Origin: an uncultured Roseovarius sp.
Lineage (GTDB): Bacteria > Pseudomonadota > Alphaproteobacteria > Rhodobacterales > Rhodobacteraceae
NCBI GenBank assembly: GCA_947499555.1
Contig: CANMOU010000001.1
Location: forward strand, 310,001-374,000
Reading direction: 5' to 3'
Length of the DNA stretch: 64,000 nt
How positions within the stretch are numbered: the stretch's first letter is position 1; every line of letters starts with the position of its first letter. Below, in pieces: positions 26,313-35,740 of this stretch. The notes under the pieces are model-generated. The model was not told the origin of the DNA. It saw only the letters and a list, made by a program, of their open reading frames with translations, and did no database searches. Position numbers and translations under genes: made by a program.

Positions 26313-26341
26313 TTGACCCTGCCACGCCTAGACGGCTTAAT
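26313..26341 (+). promoter_or_regulatory. Candidate sigma70-type promoter of the TAXI-TRAP operon
   Basis: TTGACC (26313-26318), a 17-bp spacer, then CTTAAT (26336-26341): five of six and four of six matches to the consensus. It lies 27 bp before the ATG, in the divergent gap with the GNAT gene. The short leader contains GGGAGG as ribosome binding site. Confidence 0.45.
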
Positions 26342-26367
26342 GAAAGGACATATTTGGGAGGATATTC

Positions 26368-27321
26368 ATGTTTTTTCGTAGTTTGACCGCTGTTGCCCTG
26401 GCCGGTTCCATGCTCGCGGCACCCGCCATGTCGGAAACCCGGGTCACCTATAAATCGGCCAAGACGACCTCGTCCTACTACCAGATGGCCGTGCAGATTG
26501 CTGAGGCCATGCAAGAGGCAACGGGCGGCGAAATCAGCGTCACGGTTGAGGAAAGCCAAGGCTCGGTTCAGAACGTGATGGAAGTCAAGGCGCGGGGCGG
26601 GGACTACGTGTTCACCACGCCCCCGGTGCTGGTGAAGCTTGCCCAGGGCGGCAAGGCGATGTTCGAAGACAAGGGCGATCCGGCCTTTGACGACATTCGT
26701 GCCCTGTTCCCGATTCCGTCGCTGACCATGCATTTTGTCATGAGCGAGGCCAGCGGCGCCACAAGCTTTGCCGATCTGGAAGGCAAGACGATCCTTCTGG
26801 GCAAGGGCAGCTTTGGCGCGCGGGAAGGCGAAAAGTATCTTGGCCTCTTCGGGCTTGAGGGCAAGGTCAACATCGCCGATGTGGAACTGTCGAACGCGGT
26901 GCCTGCCATGAAAAACGGCCAGATTGACGGCTTTGTTACCGCTGGGTCCTGGCCTGCACCCAATGTGGTTGAAGCAGCGGCCTCAACAGGCGTGACAGTT
27001 CTTTCGCTGGATGACGCCCAGATTGCCGAGACCAAGCGGACCAAGCTGGTGATCCCCGCGGGCACCTATGCGGGACAGGACGCGGATATCACCACAACCT
27101 CGCTTCCCGTGGTGGCCTATACGACCACCAAGATGGATGACGACACGGCCTACCAGCTCACCAAGACCTATTGGGAAAACAAGGGCAAGCTGGGCGAGGC
27201 GGCTGCGTGGTGGAACGGTGTGGATGAAGGCCTGATGGAAAACATCACCGGCCAGATCCATCCCGGCGCGATCCGGTATTATGAAGAAGCAGGCGTGGCG
27301 CTGACCGACGCGCAGAAGTGA
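26368..27321 (+). CDS. TAXI-family TRAP transporter solute-binding protein
   Basis: A 317-residue periplasmic binding protein with a signal peptide (FFRSLTAVALAGSMLAAPAMS, cleavage near residue 22). The mature N-terminus starts with VTYKSAKTTSSYYQMAVQIAEAM, and later VVAYTTTKMDDDTAYQLTKTYWEN and GAIRYYEEAGV match TAXI (TRAP-associated extracytoplasmic immunogenic) proteins. Ligands of this class include glutamate and other carboxylates, but the ligand here is unknown. GGGAGG lies nine bases before the ATG. The stop overlaps the permease start. Confidence 0.88.
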   Translation: MFFRSLTAVALAGSMLAAPAMSETRVTYKSAKTTSSYYQMAVQIAEAMQEATGGEISVTVEESQGSVQNVMEVKARGGDYVFTTPPVLVKLAQGGKAMFEDKGDPAFDDIRALFPIPSLTMHFVMSEASGATSFADLEGKTILLGKGSFGAREGEKYLGLFGLEGKVNIADVELSNAVPAMKNGQIDGFVTAGSWPAPNVVEAAASTGVTVLSLDDAQIAETKRTKLVIPAGTYAGQDADITTTSLPVVAYTTTKMDDDTAYQLTKTYWENKGKLGEAAAWWNGVDEGLMENITGQIHPGAIRYYEEAGVALTDAQK

Positions 27322-29108
27322 GCCTGACCAGCACGGACACCCCCGCGCAATCCGGTTTGGGGCGGGGGCTTTGGCTTGGCTTCGCTCTGGCCTCGGTGGT
27401 GTTTCACATCGGGCTGGTTTTCTGGGGGCTTGTGCCCAATCTGCTGAGCCGACCGATGCATCTGGTGTTCGTTCTGCCTTGGGTTCTGATCTGGGGACAG
27501 GTTGGATTTCGCCGCATCAGCGGGGTGATCCTGGCCGCCTTGGGCTGTGCGGCCGCCCTGTGGGTGGTGGCGCAGCGCGATATGCTGGCCGATCAATACG
27601 GGTTTCTGGAAGGCCAGGGGCAAGTGGTTGTGGCCATCGTGCTTGTCTGTGTCGTGCTGGAAGCGGCACGCCGCGCGATCGGCTGGCCTTTGCCGTTGGT
27701 GGCAGCAACAGCTCTTCTGTACGGGCTTTATGGCCAACATATTCCTGGCCGGTTTGGTCATGCAGGCACGCCGATTGAAAGCTTTCTGGGCACTCTGACC
27801 ATCGCCGAGGGCGCGCTCTGGGGCTCGCTCACAGCCGTTTCGGTGAACGTGGTGGCTGTTTTCGTGATCTTTGGTGCGGTGCTCAACGCTGGCGAGGCCG
27901 GTCAGGGCTTTATGAACGTGGCCGCCGCGGCGGCTGGGCGGTTGCGCGGCGGCGCGGCAAAGGTGTCAGTGATCAGCTCTGCGCTTTTCGGCTCCATCTC
28001 GGGTTCGGCCTCGGCCAACGTGGCCTCGACCGGTGCTGTCACACTGCCCGCGATGGACAAGCTGGGATACCCCAAACGCATCGCCGGTGCGGTTGAGGCG
28101 GTGGCCTCGTCGGGCGGCCAGATCATGCCGCCGCTCATGGGGGCAGGGGCATTCGTGATGGTGGAACTCACGGGCACGCCTTACACCGGCATCATGGCCG
28201 CCGCGGCGCTTCCCGCAGTATTGTATTTCTGGGCTGTTTGGATTGGCATTGATGGCTATGCGCGGCGGTACGACCTGCGCGGGCTGAGCGCCGAGGATCG
28301 ACCCAAACGGCGCGATGTGCTGATCACGTCGGCCTTTTTTCTGATCCCTTTCTTTATTCTCCTTTGGGGTATGTTCGGCCTCAAGGTTACGCCACAATAT
28401 GCCGCCTGCCTCGCGATATTCGCCGGGGCGGCGCTTCTTCTGACGGGTGGCGATATGAAGATTGATCTGCGCCGCGCGCTCTCCCGTGCGGAAACGGCGA
28501 TCATGACCGCCGCGCGGCAGGTGGCGCTGATCGGCTCGATCATCTTCTGTGCCTCACTGGTCATCGGTGTGCTGGGCGTCACCGGCCTTGGCGTCAAGAT
28601 AACGTCACTGATCCTCTCGGCCTCGGGAGGGCTGTTGTGGCCGTCGCTTTTGCTGACGGCCTTCGCCTGTCTTGTGCTGGGCATGGAGGTGCCCACAACA
28701 GCCGCTTATGTGATCTGCGTCTCGGTGGCGGGACCTGCACTTATCGAGCTTGGGATGGCGCCGCTGCAGGCGCATCTCTTTGTCTTCTGGTATGCGCTTC
28801 TTTCAACGATAACGCCGCCCGTCTGCGGCGCGGTTTTCATCGCCTCAGGCATGATCGGAGAAAACTGGCTGCGTGTGGCGCTGACGGCAATGGCGCTTGG
28901 CGTGGGGCTTTACCTTATTCCCTTGGGCATGGTCGCCAATCCTGGCGTCATGCAGATTGCCACGGCGCCCGGTCTTGCCCTGTTGTCGGGCTTCAAAATC
29001 GCCATTGGTCTGGGGTTGGTCAGCTTCGCGTTGGTGCGCAAGAAAAACCCCGCCCTGCGCGGATCGGCATTCGGGGCGGGGCTTTTGCTGATCCTGTGGC
29101 CGCTCTAG
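27318..29108 (+). CDS. TRAP transporter permease, fused 4TM-12TM (TAXI type)
   Basis: A 596-residue integral membrane protein with the small (DctQ-like) and large (DctM-like) permeases fused, as is normal for TAXI systems. The N-terminal third carries four or more helices, then the DctM-like core with FGSISGSASANVASTGAVTLPAMDKLGYPK, SSGGQIMPPLMGAGAF and TITPPVCGAVFIASGMIGENWL. The start is a GTG overlapping the preceding stop (GTGA). With the binding protein it forms a sodium-driven secondary importer in the inner membrane. The stop codon shares CTAG with the convergent grxD stop. Confidence 0.88.
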   Translation: MSLTSTDTPAQSGLGRGLWLGFALASVVFHIGLVFWGLVPNLLSRPMHLVFVLPWVLIWGQVGFRRISGVILAALGCAAALWVVAQRDMLADQYGFLEGQGQVVVAIVLVCVVLEAARRAIGWPLPLVAATALLYGLYGQHIPGRFGHAGTPIESFLGTLTIAEGALWGSLTAVSVNVVAVFVIFGAVLNAGEAGQGFMNVAAAAAGRLRGGAAKVSVISSALFGSISGSASANVASTGAVTLPAMDKLGYPKRIAGAVEAVASSGGQIMPPLMGAGAFVMVELTGTPYTGIMAAAALPAVLYFWAVWIGIDGYARRYDLRGLSAEDRPKRRDVLITSAFFLIPFFILLWGMFGLKVTPQYAACLAIFAGAALLLTGGDMKIDLRRALSRAETAIMTAARQVALIGSIIFCASLVIGVLGVTGLGVKITSLILSASGGLLWPSLLLTAFACLVLGMEVPTTAAYVICVSVAGPALIELGMAPLQAHLFVFWYALLSTITPPVCGAVFIASGMIGENWLRVALTAMALGVGLYLIPLGMVANPGVMQIATAPGLALLSGFKIAIGLGLVSFALVRKKNPALRGSAFGAGLLLILWPL

Positions 29109-29467
29109 GCGTTCGCCTCGCGGATTTTATCCGCTGCGTCCTTGTCGTAAGTGACACCGTTTTGCTCAAAGAGCGTGTCAAGCTCACCCGAAAGCGTCAT
29201 TTCCGTGATGATATCGCAGCCGCCGACAAACTCGCCCTTCACGTATAGCTGTGGGACAGTGGGCCAGTCGGCGTAATCCTTGACACCCTGCCGAATGGCA
29301 TCATCGGCCAGAACATTCACGTCCAGGTACTCAACTCCCATATAGTTCAGCACACCGGCAACGCGGCTCGAAAATCCGCATTGCGGCATCGTCTTGGTGC
29401 CCTTCATGTAAAGAACCACGTCATTGGCTTTCACGGTTTCGTCGATCTGGGTTTTCGCGTCGCTCAT
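29105..29467 (-). CDS. grxD: Monothiol CGFS glutaredoxin
   Basis: A 120-residue monothiol glutaredoxin (Grx4/GrxD type). It has the active-site CGFS at residues 30-33 within KGTKTMPQCGFSSR, WPTVPQLYVKGEFVGGCDI for glutathione binding, and the family length. These proteins bind and transfer [2Fe-2S] clusters with glutathione and work with BolA proteins, one of which is encoded about 850 bp upstream on the same strand. I start at 29467, preceded by AAAAGGAAA. The ATG overlaps the stop of the upstream unknown gene (ATGA). Confidence 0.93.
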   Translation of the reverse strand: MSDAKTQIDETVKANDVVLYMKGTKTMPQCGFSSRVAGVLNYMGVEYLDVNVLADDAIRQGVKDYADWPTVPQLYVKGEFVGGCDIITEMTLSGELDTLFEQNGVTYDKDAADKIREANA

Positions 29468-29991
29468 GTCGCGCTTTCCTTTTCGCTTTGGCGGCTCTTG
29501 CAGGTCCATGTCAGTACCGTTTGAAGGTCGTCGTGGTCAAGCTGTCCAATGGTTTCTTCGATGAAGCTTTCGAGAAGCAAATAATCATCTGGAAAGGTGA
29601 TTTCCAGTTTGATTTCTGATGGCGTCTCAATCTGCAGGCTGGCGGATGATGCCGCAGCGCGAAGGCGTTCAAGAACAGACCGCCCGTTACTCCTGTCTTC
29701 CCATCGCAGCAAATAACCCGCCGCGCCTTTCCGGTCTCGCTGACGCAGTACCGTGAAAACGCTTTTGTCGGCCATTTCGAAGCGTACATTGCTTCCTGCG
29801 CGGGCGTCTTGAAGGTGGGTTTCCACCTGATCCAGTGCGATTTCGAGAAATGCCGGTGAGATATGGCCTTTAGGGGCGTTCAGTTCTTCCTGGAAGGCCG
29901 CGTTGCGTCGATTGATGCCCCGGACGGCAAAAACAAGAAGCACGCTGAACGCAAACGCACCGACCAAGACGGCCTTAAGCATTGGAGACAA
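29464..29991 (-). CDS. Membrane-anchored protein of unknown function, upstream of grxD
   Basis: A 175-residue protein with one N-terminal transmembrane segment (about residues 5-23) and a mixed soluble domain rich in charged helices and strands (GSNVRFEMADKSVFTVLRQRDRKG, LKLEITFPDDYLLLESF-like segments). It ends with a Trp-Thr-Cys-Lys tail. The stop overlaps the grxD ATG, so it is coupled to the glutaredoxin. I do not recognise the family. An in-frame ATG at 29982 is an alternative start. Confidence 0.6.
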   Translation of the reverse strand: MSPMLKAVLVGAFAFSVLLVFAVRGINRRNAAFQEELNAPKGHISPAFLEIALDQVETHLQDARAGSNVRFEMADKSVFTVLRQRDRKGAAGYLLRWEDRSNGRSVLERLRAAASSASLQIETPSEIKLEITFPDDYLLLESFIEETIGQLDHDDLQTVLTWTCKSRQSEKESAT

Positions 29992-30065
29992 GGCTCAAAG
30001 CTCCGACGGCGATTGAGCCTGACAGACCGCCTTTCTGAGCGATGGTCCACCGCGTATCGTGACGG

Positions 30066-30302
30066 TCATTTTTTCTTGTCTCTGGGGACAAAGCGCTTGG
30101 CGTAGGCCTGCGGGTCTTTTGGCACTTTCCAGCGGGTCACGTTGCCGCCGCCAACACCGGATTGGTAATCGGATTCCAGAATATGATCGCCCTTGCCGGG
30201 CTCGCTGCCGCGTTGGCCGGGGTCCTTGCGTTGCCCCAGTATTGCCAGTGCGCCGATGGCGGCGATAACCAGCCCTGCGATGATTAGCGTGAAGAGATCC
30301 AT
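30066..30302 (-). CDS. Small membrane protein of unknown function between bolA and grxD
   Basis: A 78-residue protein with one N-terminal transmembrane helix (residues 2-23, LFTLIIAGLVIAAIGALAIL) and a polar tail containing GGGNVTRWKVPKDPQAYAKRFVP and a basic KKK end. The position between bolA and the grxD pair suggests a conserved Rhodobacterales linkage (inference). CGAAAGGCC precedes the ATG. No function can be assigned. Confidence 0.58.
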   Translation of the reverse strand: MDLFTLIIAGLVIAAIGALAILGQRKDPGQRGSEPGKGDHILESDYQSGVGGGNVTRWKVPKDPQAYAKRFVPRDKKK

Positions 30303-30315
30303 GGCCTTTCGCGCC

Positions 30316-30558
30316 TCAGTCCGGTGCCTTCGTGGTCAGGGCCAGCGCGTGAAGATCGCCCGATGGCCCATCCATCTTACCCTTGAGCGCCGCATAGACC
30401 GCCCGCTGCTGCTGCACGCGGTTCCGGCCTCGAAAACTTTCATCGACAACCTCGGCGGCATAGTGGTTTCCGTCGCCTGCCAGATCTGTGATGGTGATCT
30501 TGGCATCGGGAAAAGTTTCGCGAATGAGGTCTTCGATTTCCTGCGCTTGCATCGGCAT
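30316..30558 (-). CDS. bolA: BolA family protein
   Basis: An 80-residue BolA-fold protein. IEDLIRETFPDAKITITDLAGDGNHYAAEVVDESF (used in pieces: the GDGNHY loop and the F/VS-type helix) and RVQQQRAVYAAL match the family, and the conserved His lies in GNHYAA. BolA proteins pair with CGFS glutaredoxins to bridge a [2Fe-2S] cluster in iron regulation or trafficking. The start at 30558 has AAGGAG eight bases upstream. The gene belongs to the minus-strand run from purL to grxD. Confidence 0.9.
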   Translation of the reverse strand: MPMQAQEIEDLIRETFPDAKITITDLAGDGNHYAAEVVDESFRGRNRVQQQRAVYAALKGKMDGPSGDLHALALTTKAPD

Positions 30559-30631
30559 GCGGAGCACTCCTTGGGTCTTTCATCAAGATGTAGAGAGCCG
30601 GATGCGGGAAGGCAAGGTGCGGCGCGCGTGC

Positions 30632-31201
30632 CTAGATCTCCTGTCCCTTCTTCAAAAGCTCGTCGATCAACTCGCGTTGCAGGGCACCGCTGTCGCCACC
30701 GCCGAACTGCATCGCGCCGCCCGAGTAAAGCGTGCCGTAGGTCTGGGCAAGGTTCACCACCTGACCGAGACCGGAAATCAGCTGATCCTTTTCCAGCGCG
30801 CGAAGCGGATGGATAAAGGTGGACCAGACCATGTCATTGGCGATGGCATATCGTGCATCAAGGGCACTGTCGAAATTGGCCTGCATCATGCGTTTGAGAG
30901 CGCCTTCCTCAAGTTCCTCAACCTTTTTGACAGGCGAAAGGGCGCGCATCCGGTCATTCACCGGATCGGTAATGATCAGGACGGGGGCTTCGGCAATCGT
31001 AAAGCGCCAGCGAAACCCATCTGTGACGGCGTTTGGATCCAGCGCACGCACGATTTGATCCAGCCGCTCGATTGTCATGGCCGTTTCGGCCTCTGGCGCG
31101 ATTTCACTCTGCGGCGCGTCTTCTTCCTCGGGCAGAGCCTCCTGTGCCGAGGTCATCATGGGCGAGACGGCGAGCGCGAAGGCGAGGAACAATCGTGACA
31201 T
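30632..31201 (-). CDS. Exported protein of unknown function downstream of purL
   Basis: A 189-residue protein with a signal peptide (MSRLFLAFALAVSPMMTSAQ, cleavage near residue 20). An acidic Glu/Pro-rich linker (ALPEEEDAPQSEIAPEAE) leads into an alpha/beta domain with IERLDQIVRALDPNAV, WRFTIAEAPVLIITDPVNDRMR and a Gly-rich GGAMQFGGGDSG near the end. The start at 31201 is chosen for the signal peptide. I do not recognise a named family. It sits between purL and bolA on the same strand. Confidence 0.62.
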   Translation of the reverse strand: MSRLFLAFALAVSPMMTSAQEALPEEEDAPQSEIAPEAETAMTIERLDQIVRALDPNAVTDGFRWRFTIAEAPVLIITDPVNDRMRALSPVKKVEELEEGALKRMMQANFDSALDARYAIANDMVWSTFIHPLRALEKDQLISGLGQVVNLAQTYGTLYSGGAMQFGGGDSGALQRELIDELLKKGQEI

Positions 31202-31291
31202 GCGGGGGAACCTTTCGAATTGCGTTGCCCCGACGATGACATGTCTTAAGCGACGCGCCAACGCCGCTCATGCAAAAGTGAGATGTCGCGA

Positions 31292-33457
31292 TCAGGCGAA
31301 AGTTTTGGCAAACGCCCCGCGAAAACTTGCGCTCAGCTCCTCCAGCGGCGCAGAGGATTTGCCAAATGTGACGTCAGTTCCGGTGAAGTGGCCAATGGTG
31401 TTGACCGCAACACCTGCCGCGTCGGCCGCTGCTTTGAGTGCTTCGGCATCGTCCGGGGCGCAGGCCAGCAAGTACCGCGCCTGATCCTCACCAAAAAGCA
31501 AGCCCGCATCTGCAAGGTTGATGACAACTCCGACACCTGCGTTCTCGGACATCTCGAAGGCCGCCAGCGCAAGACCGCCATCTCCCAGATCGGTGCAAGC
31601 GGCAATCTTGCCGTGATTGGCCCGGATGAAATCGCCATGGCGTTTTTCAGTCGCGAGATCCACCGCTGGCGCATCGCCCTCAACCCGACCGAGCAATTCG
31701 GCAAGGATGGCGGATTGACCCAGATGGCCGGTGCTTTTCCCGACCAGGACGGCAACATGCCCCTCACGCGCCTGTCCGGCAATAGCTTTGTCAGGGCTCT
31801 CAATCAGCCCCACCGCGCCGATGGTTGGCGTTGGCAGGATCGCAGAGCCGTCGGTTTCATTGTAAAGCGATACGTTGCCCGACACGATCGGCATATCAAG
31901 CGCGCCGACAGCCTCACCAATGCCTTTGATCGCCATCACGAATTGTCCCATGATCTCGGGCTTTTCGGGATTGCCGAAATTGAGATTGTCGGTTGTCGCC
32001 AGTGGTGTGGCCCCCACAGCAGTGAGGTTGCGGTAAGCCTCGGCCACCGCCTGTTTGCCACCTTCGCGCGGGTTGGCTTTGACGTAGCGTGGTGTGACGT
32101 CCGAGGTAAATGCCAGAAGCTTGTCGGTCCCATGCACCCGGATCATCCCGGCACCCTGGCCTGGCAGGCGGGCGCTGTCGGCCATGACCATCGTGTCATA
32201 TTGCTCATACACCCAATGGCGAGAGCAGTAATTGGGGGCCGAAATCAGTGCCTTGAGCCCATCAATCGGGTCAATCTCGGGTAAGGTGGCGGGATCAAGC
32301 GGCGCGGCTGGTGCGGGTTCGACCCAGGGCCGGTCATATTCCGGCGCACTACCCGAGAGCGTGGCCAGAGGCAGATCCGCTTTGATTTCGCCTTTATGCT
32401 CAATCAGGAAGCGGTCTTCGGCGATGGTCTCGCCCACGATGGCAAAATCGAGGTCCCATTTCTCGAAAACCGCGCGCGCCTCGGCCTCAAGCGCGGGCTT
32501 GAGCACCATCAGCATCCGCTCCTGGCTTTCCGACAGCATCATCTCGTAGGCTGTCATGTTCTCTTCGCGTTGCGGCACCGCGTCGAGGTTCAGTTTGACA
32601 CCAAGCCCACCCTTGTCGCCCATTTCCACTGCAGAACAGGTGAGCCCTGCGGCCCCCATATCCTGAATGGAAATCACCGCGCCCGTGGCCATCAATTCCA
32701 GTGTGGCCTCCATCAGGCGCTTTTCGGTGAAGGGATCGCCGACCTGAACTGTGGGACGCTTTTCTTCGATAGAGTCGTCAAATTCAGCTGAAGCCATAGT
32801 AGCCCCGCCGACGCCGTCCCGGCCCGTTTTGGCACCGAGATACACCACCGGCATGCCGACGCCCGAGGCGGCTGAATAGAAAATCTTATCGGCATCCGCG
32901 AGACCGGCTGCAAACGCATTGACAAGGCAGTTGCCGTTGTAGGCTGGATCAAAACGCACTTCGCCCCCTGCACATGGCACCCCAAAGCAATTGCCATAGC
33001 CGCCAATGCCTTCAACCACGCCATGCACAAGCTGACGCGTTTTGGGATGGGCGGGTTCGCCAAAGCTGAGCGAGTTCATCGACGCAATGGGCCGCGCGCC
33101 CATGGTGAAGACATCGCGCAGGATACCGCCCACACCGGTGGCCGCGCCCTGGTAGGGCTCGATGTAAGACGGGTGGTTGTGGCTCTCCATCTTGAAGATC
33201 ACCGCTTGCCCGTCACCAATATCGACGACACCGGCGTTTTCTCCGGGACCACAGATAACCTGCGGACCTTCCGTGGGCAGCGTGCGCAGCCATTTCTTGG
33301 ACGATTTGTAGGAGCAATGTTCGTTCCACATCGCCGAAAAGATGCCCAACTCGGTGAAGGTGGGCTCGCGTCCGATAATCTCCAGAATGCGCTCGTATTC
33401 ATCGGGCTTGAGCCCATGCGCTTCGATCAAGTCTTGTGTGATCGCCGGTTCCTGCAT
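31292..33457 (-). CDS. purL: Phosphoribosylformylglycinamidine synthase subunit PurL
   Basis: A 721-residue small-type PurL, the ATP-dependent synthase subunit that with PurQ and PurS converts FGAR to FGAM in purine biosynthesis. Motifs include [54 protein letters not shown] and a C-terminal [23 protein letters not shown] precedes the ATG. It leads the minus-strand cluster containing bolA and grxD. purQ and purS are not in the window. Confidence 0.96.
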   Translation of the reverse strand: MQEPAITQDLIEAHGLKPDEYERILEIIGREPTFTELGIFSAMWNEHCSYKSSKKWLRTLPTEGPQVICGPGENAGVVDIGDGQAVIFKMESHNHPSYIEPYQGAATGVGGILRDVFTMGARPIASMNSLSFGEPAHPKTRQLVHGVVEGIGGYGNCFGVPCAGGEVRFDPAYNGNCLVNAFAAGLADADKIFYSAASGVGMPVVYLGAKTGRDGVGGATMASAEFDDSIEEKRPTVQVGDPFTEKRLMEATLELMATGAVISIQDMGAAGLTCSAVEMGDKGGLGVKLNLDAVPQREENMTAYEMMLSESQERMLMVLKPALEAEARAVFEKWDLDFAIVGETIAEDRFLIEHKGEIKADLPLATLSGSAPEYDRPWVEPAPAAPLDPATLPEIDPIDGLKALISAPNYCSRHWVYEQYDTMVMADSARLPGQGAGMIRVHGTDKLLAFTSDVTPRYVKANPREGGKQAVAEAYRNLTAVGATPLATTDNLNFGNPEKPEIMGQFVMAIKGIGEAVGALDMPIVSGNVSLYNETDGSAILPTPTIGAVGLIESPDKAIAGQAREGHVAVLVGKSTGHLGQSAILAELLGRVEGDAPAVDLATEKRHGDFIRANHGKIAACTDLGDGGLALAAFEMSENAGVGVVINLADAGLLFGEDQARYLLACAPDDAEALKAAADAAGVAVNTIGHFTGTDVTFGKSSAPLEELSASFRGAFAKTFA

Positions 33458-33587
33458 CAGACGTCATCCCCCGAGAAAGGCCTGTTGGCGCTTCTTTAGG
33501 CCATCCATTGGCGAGGGGAAAGAGGCGATGCAAGAGCAGTTGACCAAATGCTTCAAATGCAGTGCAGTGCGCCCAAAGAGAGGGCAC

Positions 33588-34616
33588 ATGCACATTCTGG
33601 AAAACCCCTGGCGCGGCAAGGCGCTTCCCGACGACACGCTGAATGAAATCCCGATGCCCAGCACGGATGCCGAGGCAGTGGAGGCGCTTTTGCGGCAATG
33701 CCCCTCGGCAGGGGAAACACCGCTGGTTGAGGCTGGGGGCTTGCCCGGCACGGTCTGGATCAAGGATGAGCGGGCGCGCATGGGACTTGGCAGTTTCAAG
33801 GCGCTTGGAGCGGCCTATGTGATTGCGTGCGAGGCTGCCGAGACGCATGCTGAGGATCTAAAGCAGGCGCTTGCCGGACGGACCTATGTGACGGCAAGTG
33901 CGGGAAATCACGGCATGTCCGTGGCCGCCGGTGCGCGGGTCTTTGGGGCCGATGCGGTCGTCTTTCTGGCCGATACCGTGCCGGAAGGCTTTGCTGAGCG
34001 GCTGCGCGAAAAAGGCGTGCGTGTGGTGCGCGAAGGGGCGGAATATGAAGCCAGCATGGCCGCGGCGATGAAAGCGGCGGATGACAAAGGCTGGACCCTT
34101 TTGTCTGACACGTCCTGGCCCGGTTACGTGATGCGACCCCACCGGTTGATGGAAGGGTACCTGGCCATGGCCGCCGAAGCCGCACGGCAGATGCCTCAGC
34201 CGCCCACGCATATCTTTCTGCAGGCCGGTGTCGGCGGGTTGGCCGGCGCCTGTGCCGCTTACTTCCGAAAGGTTTGGGGGGACGCACCACGGATTATCGT
34301 GGTTGAACCGTCCGAGGCGCCAGCCTTGCAGGCCGCGATTGAGGCCGGACGCTTCGTGACAGCCAAAGGGGGCGTCTCGGCCATGGGGCGTCTTGATTGC
34401 AAAGAGGCGTCATTGATCGCGCTGAAAGGATTGGCGCGAGATGCCGATGCTTTTGTCACGATCACGGAAGAAGAGGGCGCGGACGTCCTGCCGGAATTGG
34501 CCGCACAGGACTTGGCCACAACCGAATCCGGCGGGGCAGGTGTGGCGGCCCTGCGCCTGACGGATGTGCCGGACGAAGCTGTCAGCCTGTGTATTTTGAG
34601 CGAGATGGCACAATGA
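33588..34616 (+). CDS. PLP-dependent lyase, diaminopropionate ammonia-lyase-like
   Basis: A 342-residue fold-type II PLP enzyme. The PLP lysine lies in MGLGSFKALGAAYV; the substrate loop is ASAGNHGMSVAAGARVFGADAVVF; the phosphate-binding glycine loop is GVGGLAGACAAYF. The closest pattern I recognise is diaminopropionate ammonia-lyase, with threonine dehydratase-like enzymes as the alternative. MHILENPWRG is taken as the start, with AGAGAGGG just upstream; an ATG at 33528 also has a good ribosome binding site and would add 20 residues including CFKC. Its stop overlaps the M24 peptidase start, so the two probably serve one catabolic route. Confidence 0.78.
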   Translation: MHILENPWRGKALPDDTLNEIPMPSTDAEAVEALLRQCPSAGETPLVEAGGLPGTVWIKDERARMGLGSFKALGAAYVIACEAAETHAEDLKQALAGRTYVTASAGNHGMSVAAGARVFGADAVVFLADTVPEGFAERLREKGVRVVREGAEYEASMAAAMKAADDKGWTLLSDTSWPGYVMRPHRLMEGYLAMAAEAARQMPQPPTHIFLQAGVGGLAGACAAYFRKVWGDAPRIIVVEPSEAPALQAAIEAGRFVTAKGGVSAMGRLDCKEASLIALKGLARDADAFVTITEEEGADVLPELAAQDLATTESGGAGVAALRLTDVPDEAVSLCILSEMAQ

Positions 34617-35740
34617 GCCTTTTCCCGGAGGCAGAGTATGAAGCGCGGCTTGGCGTAATCCAGTCCGCCATGGTGCGCCATGACCTTGGCGCGCTGCTCC
34701 TGACAACCGAGCATGACATTCTGTACCTCACCGGATTTCTGACGCGGTTCTGGCAAAGCCCGACGCGGCCCTGGTATCTTGTGGTGCCCGCAAGCGGCAA
34801 GCCGATTGCCGTGATCCCGTCCATCGGTGCAGCACTCATGCGGCGCGGCTGGATTGAGGACATCCGCACTTGGCCTGCACCAGTGCCGGGCGACGACGGT
34901 GTGAGCCTATTGGCCGATACGCTGAAAGAGATTGGTGGCCCGGTTGGCATTCCATCGCATCTGGAAACGCACCTGCGCATGCCATTGGCCGATTTTGAGG
35001 CGCTGAAGGGTCAGGCCGGCCTTTCATTTGGTCCCGATCACGGCATTATGGCCAATGCGCGTGCTATCAAATCCGAAGCCGAGATTGCCAAGATAGAGAC
35101 GATCTGCGGCATAGCAGGACGTGCCTTTGCGCGGATGGGCGAGATTGCAGGCGAGGGCGTGCCGCTTTCCGAGGTCTTTCGCAATTTCCAGCGGCTCTTG
35201 CTTGAAGAAGGCGCCGATTGGGTGCCGTACCTGTCTGGCGGTGCCGGACCTGCCGGGTATGACGATGTGATCTCGCCCGCAAGTGACACGCCCTTGAAAC
35301 GAGGCGATGTGCTCATGCTTGACACCGGGGCGCTGAAGGACGGGTATTTCTGCGACTATGATCGGAATTTCTCGGTTGGTCCGCCCTCGCCAGAAGCAGC
35401 CAATGCGCATTCTAGGCTGATGGAGGCAGTGCAGGCAGGTCTGGAGACCGCACGACCAGGCGCTCGGGCTTGCGATCTTTGGCGTGTTATGGCCGAAATT
35501 GTCGGTGGTGGCGAAACCACAGGGCGGTTGGGTCATGCGCTGGGTCTGCAGCTGACCGAAGGACTGTCACTCATTCAGGCTGATGAAACCGAGTTGAAGC
35601 CGGGAATGGTGATCACTTTGGAGCCCGGTATCGAGACCGTGGTGGGTCGCATGATGGTGCATGAGGAAAACATCGTCATAACGACAGGCGCACCTCGTCT
35701 GCTGTCGCCGCTGGCGGGACCGGATCTGACCGTCATCTAA
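34613..35740 (+). CDS. M24-family metallopeptidase (Xaa-Pro aminopeptidase/creatinase fold)
   Basis: A 375-residue pita-bread-fold protein with the creatinase N-domain and C-terminal M24 domain. Metal-ligand motifs are MLDTGALKDGYFCDYDRNF, GRLGHALGLQLTEG, ITLEPGIETV and MMVHEENIVIT. Family members include aminopeptidase P and ectoine-type hydrolases; the specific substrate is open. The ATG overlaps the stop of the PLP lyase (ATGA), suggesting hydrolysis of a conjugate followed by deamination of the released amino acid (inference). The 3' end overlaps the convergent GNAT gene by 8 bp. Confidence 0.85.
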   Translation: MSLFPEAEYEARLGVIQSAMVRHDLGALLLTTEHDILYLTGFLTRFWQSPTRPWYLVVPASGKPIAVIPSIGAALMRRGWIEDIRTWPAPVPGDDGVSLLADTLKEIGGPVGIPSHLETHLRMPLADFEALKGQAGLSFGPDHGIMANARAIKSEAEIAKIETICGIAGRAFARMGEIAGEGVPLSEVFRNFQRLLLEEGADWVPYLSGGAGPAGYDDVISPASDTPLKRGDVLMLDTGALKDGYFCDYDRNFSVGPPSPEAANAHSRLMEAVQAGLETARPGARACDLWRVMAEIVGGGETTGRLGHALGLQLTEGLSLIQADETELKPGMVITLEPGIETVVGRMMVHEENIVITTGAPRLLSPLAGPDLTVI

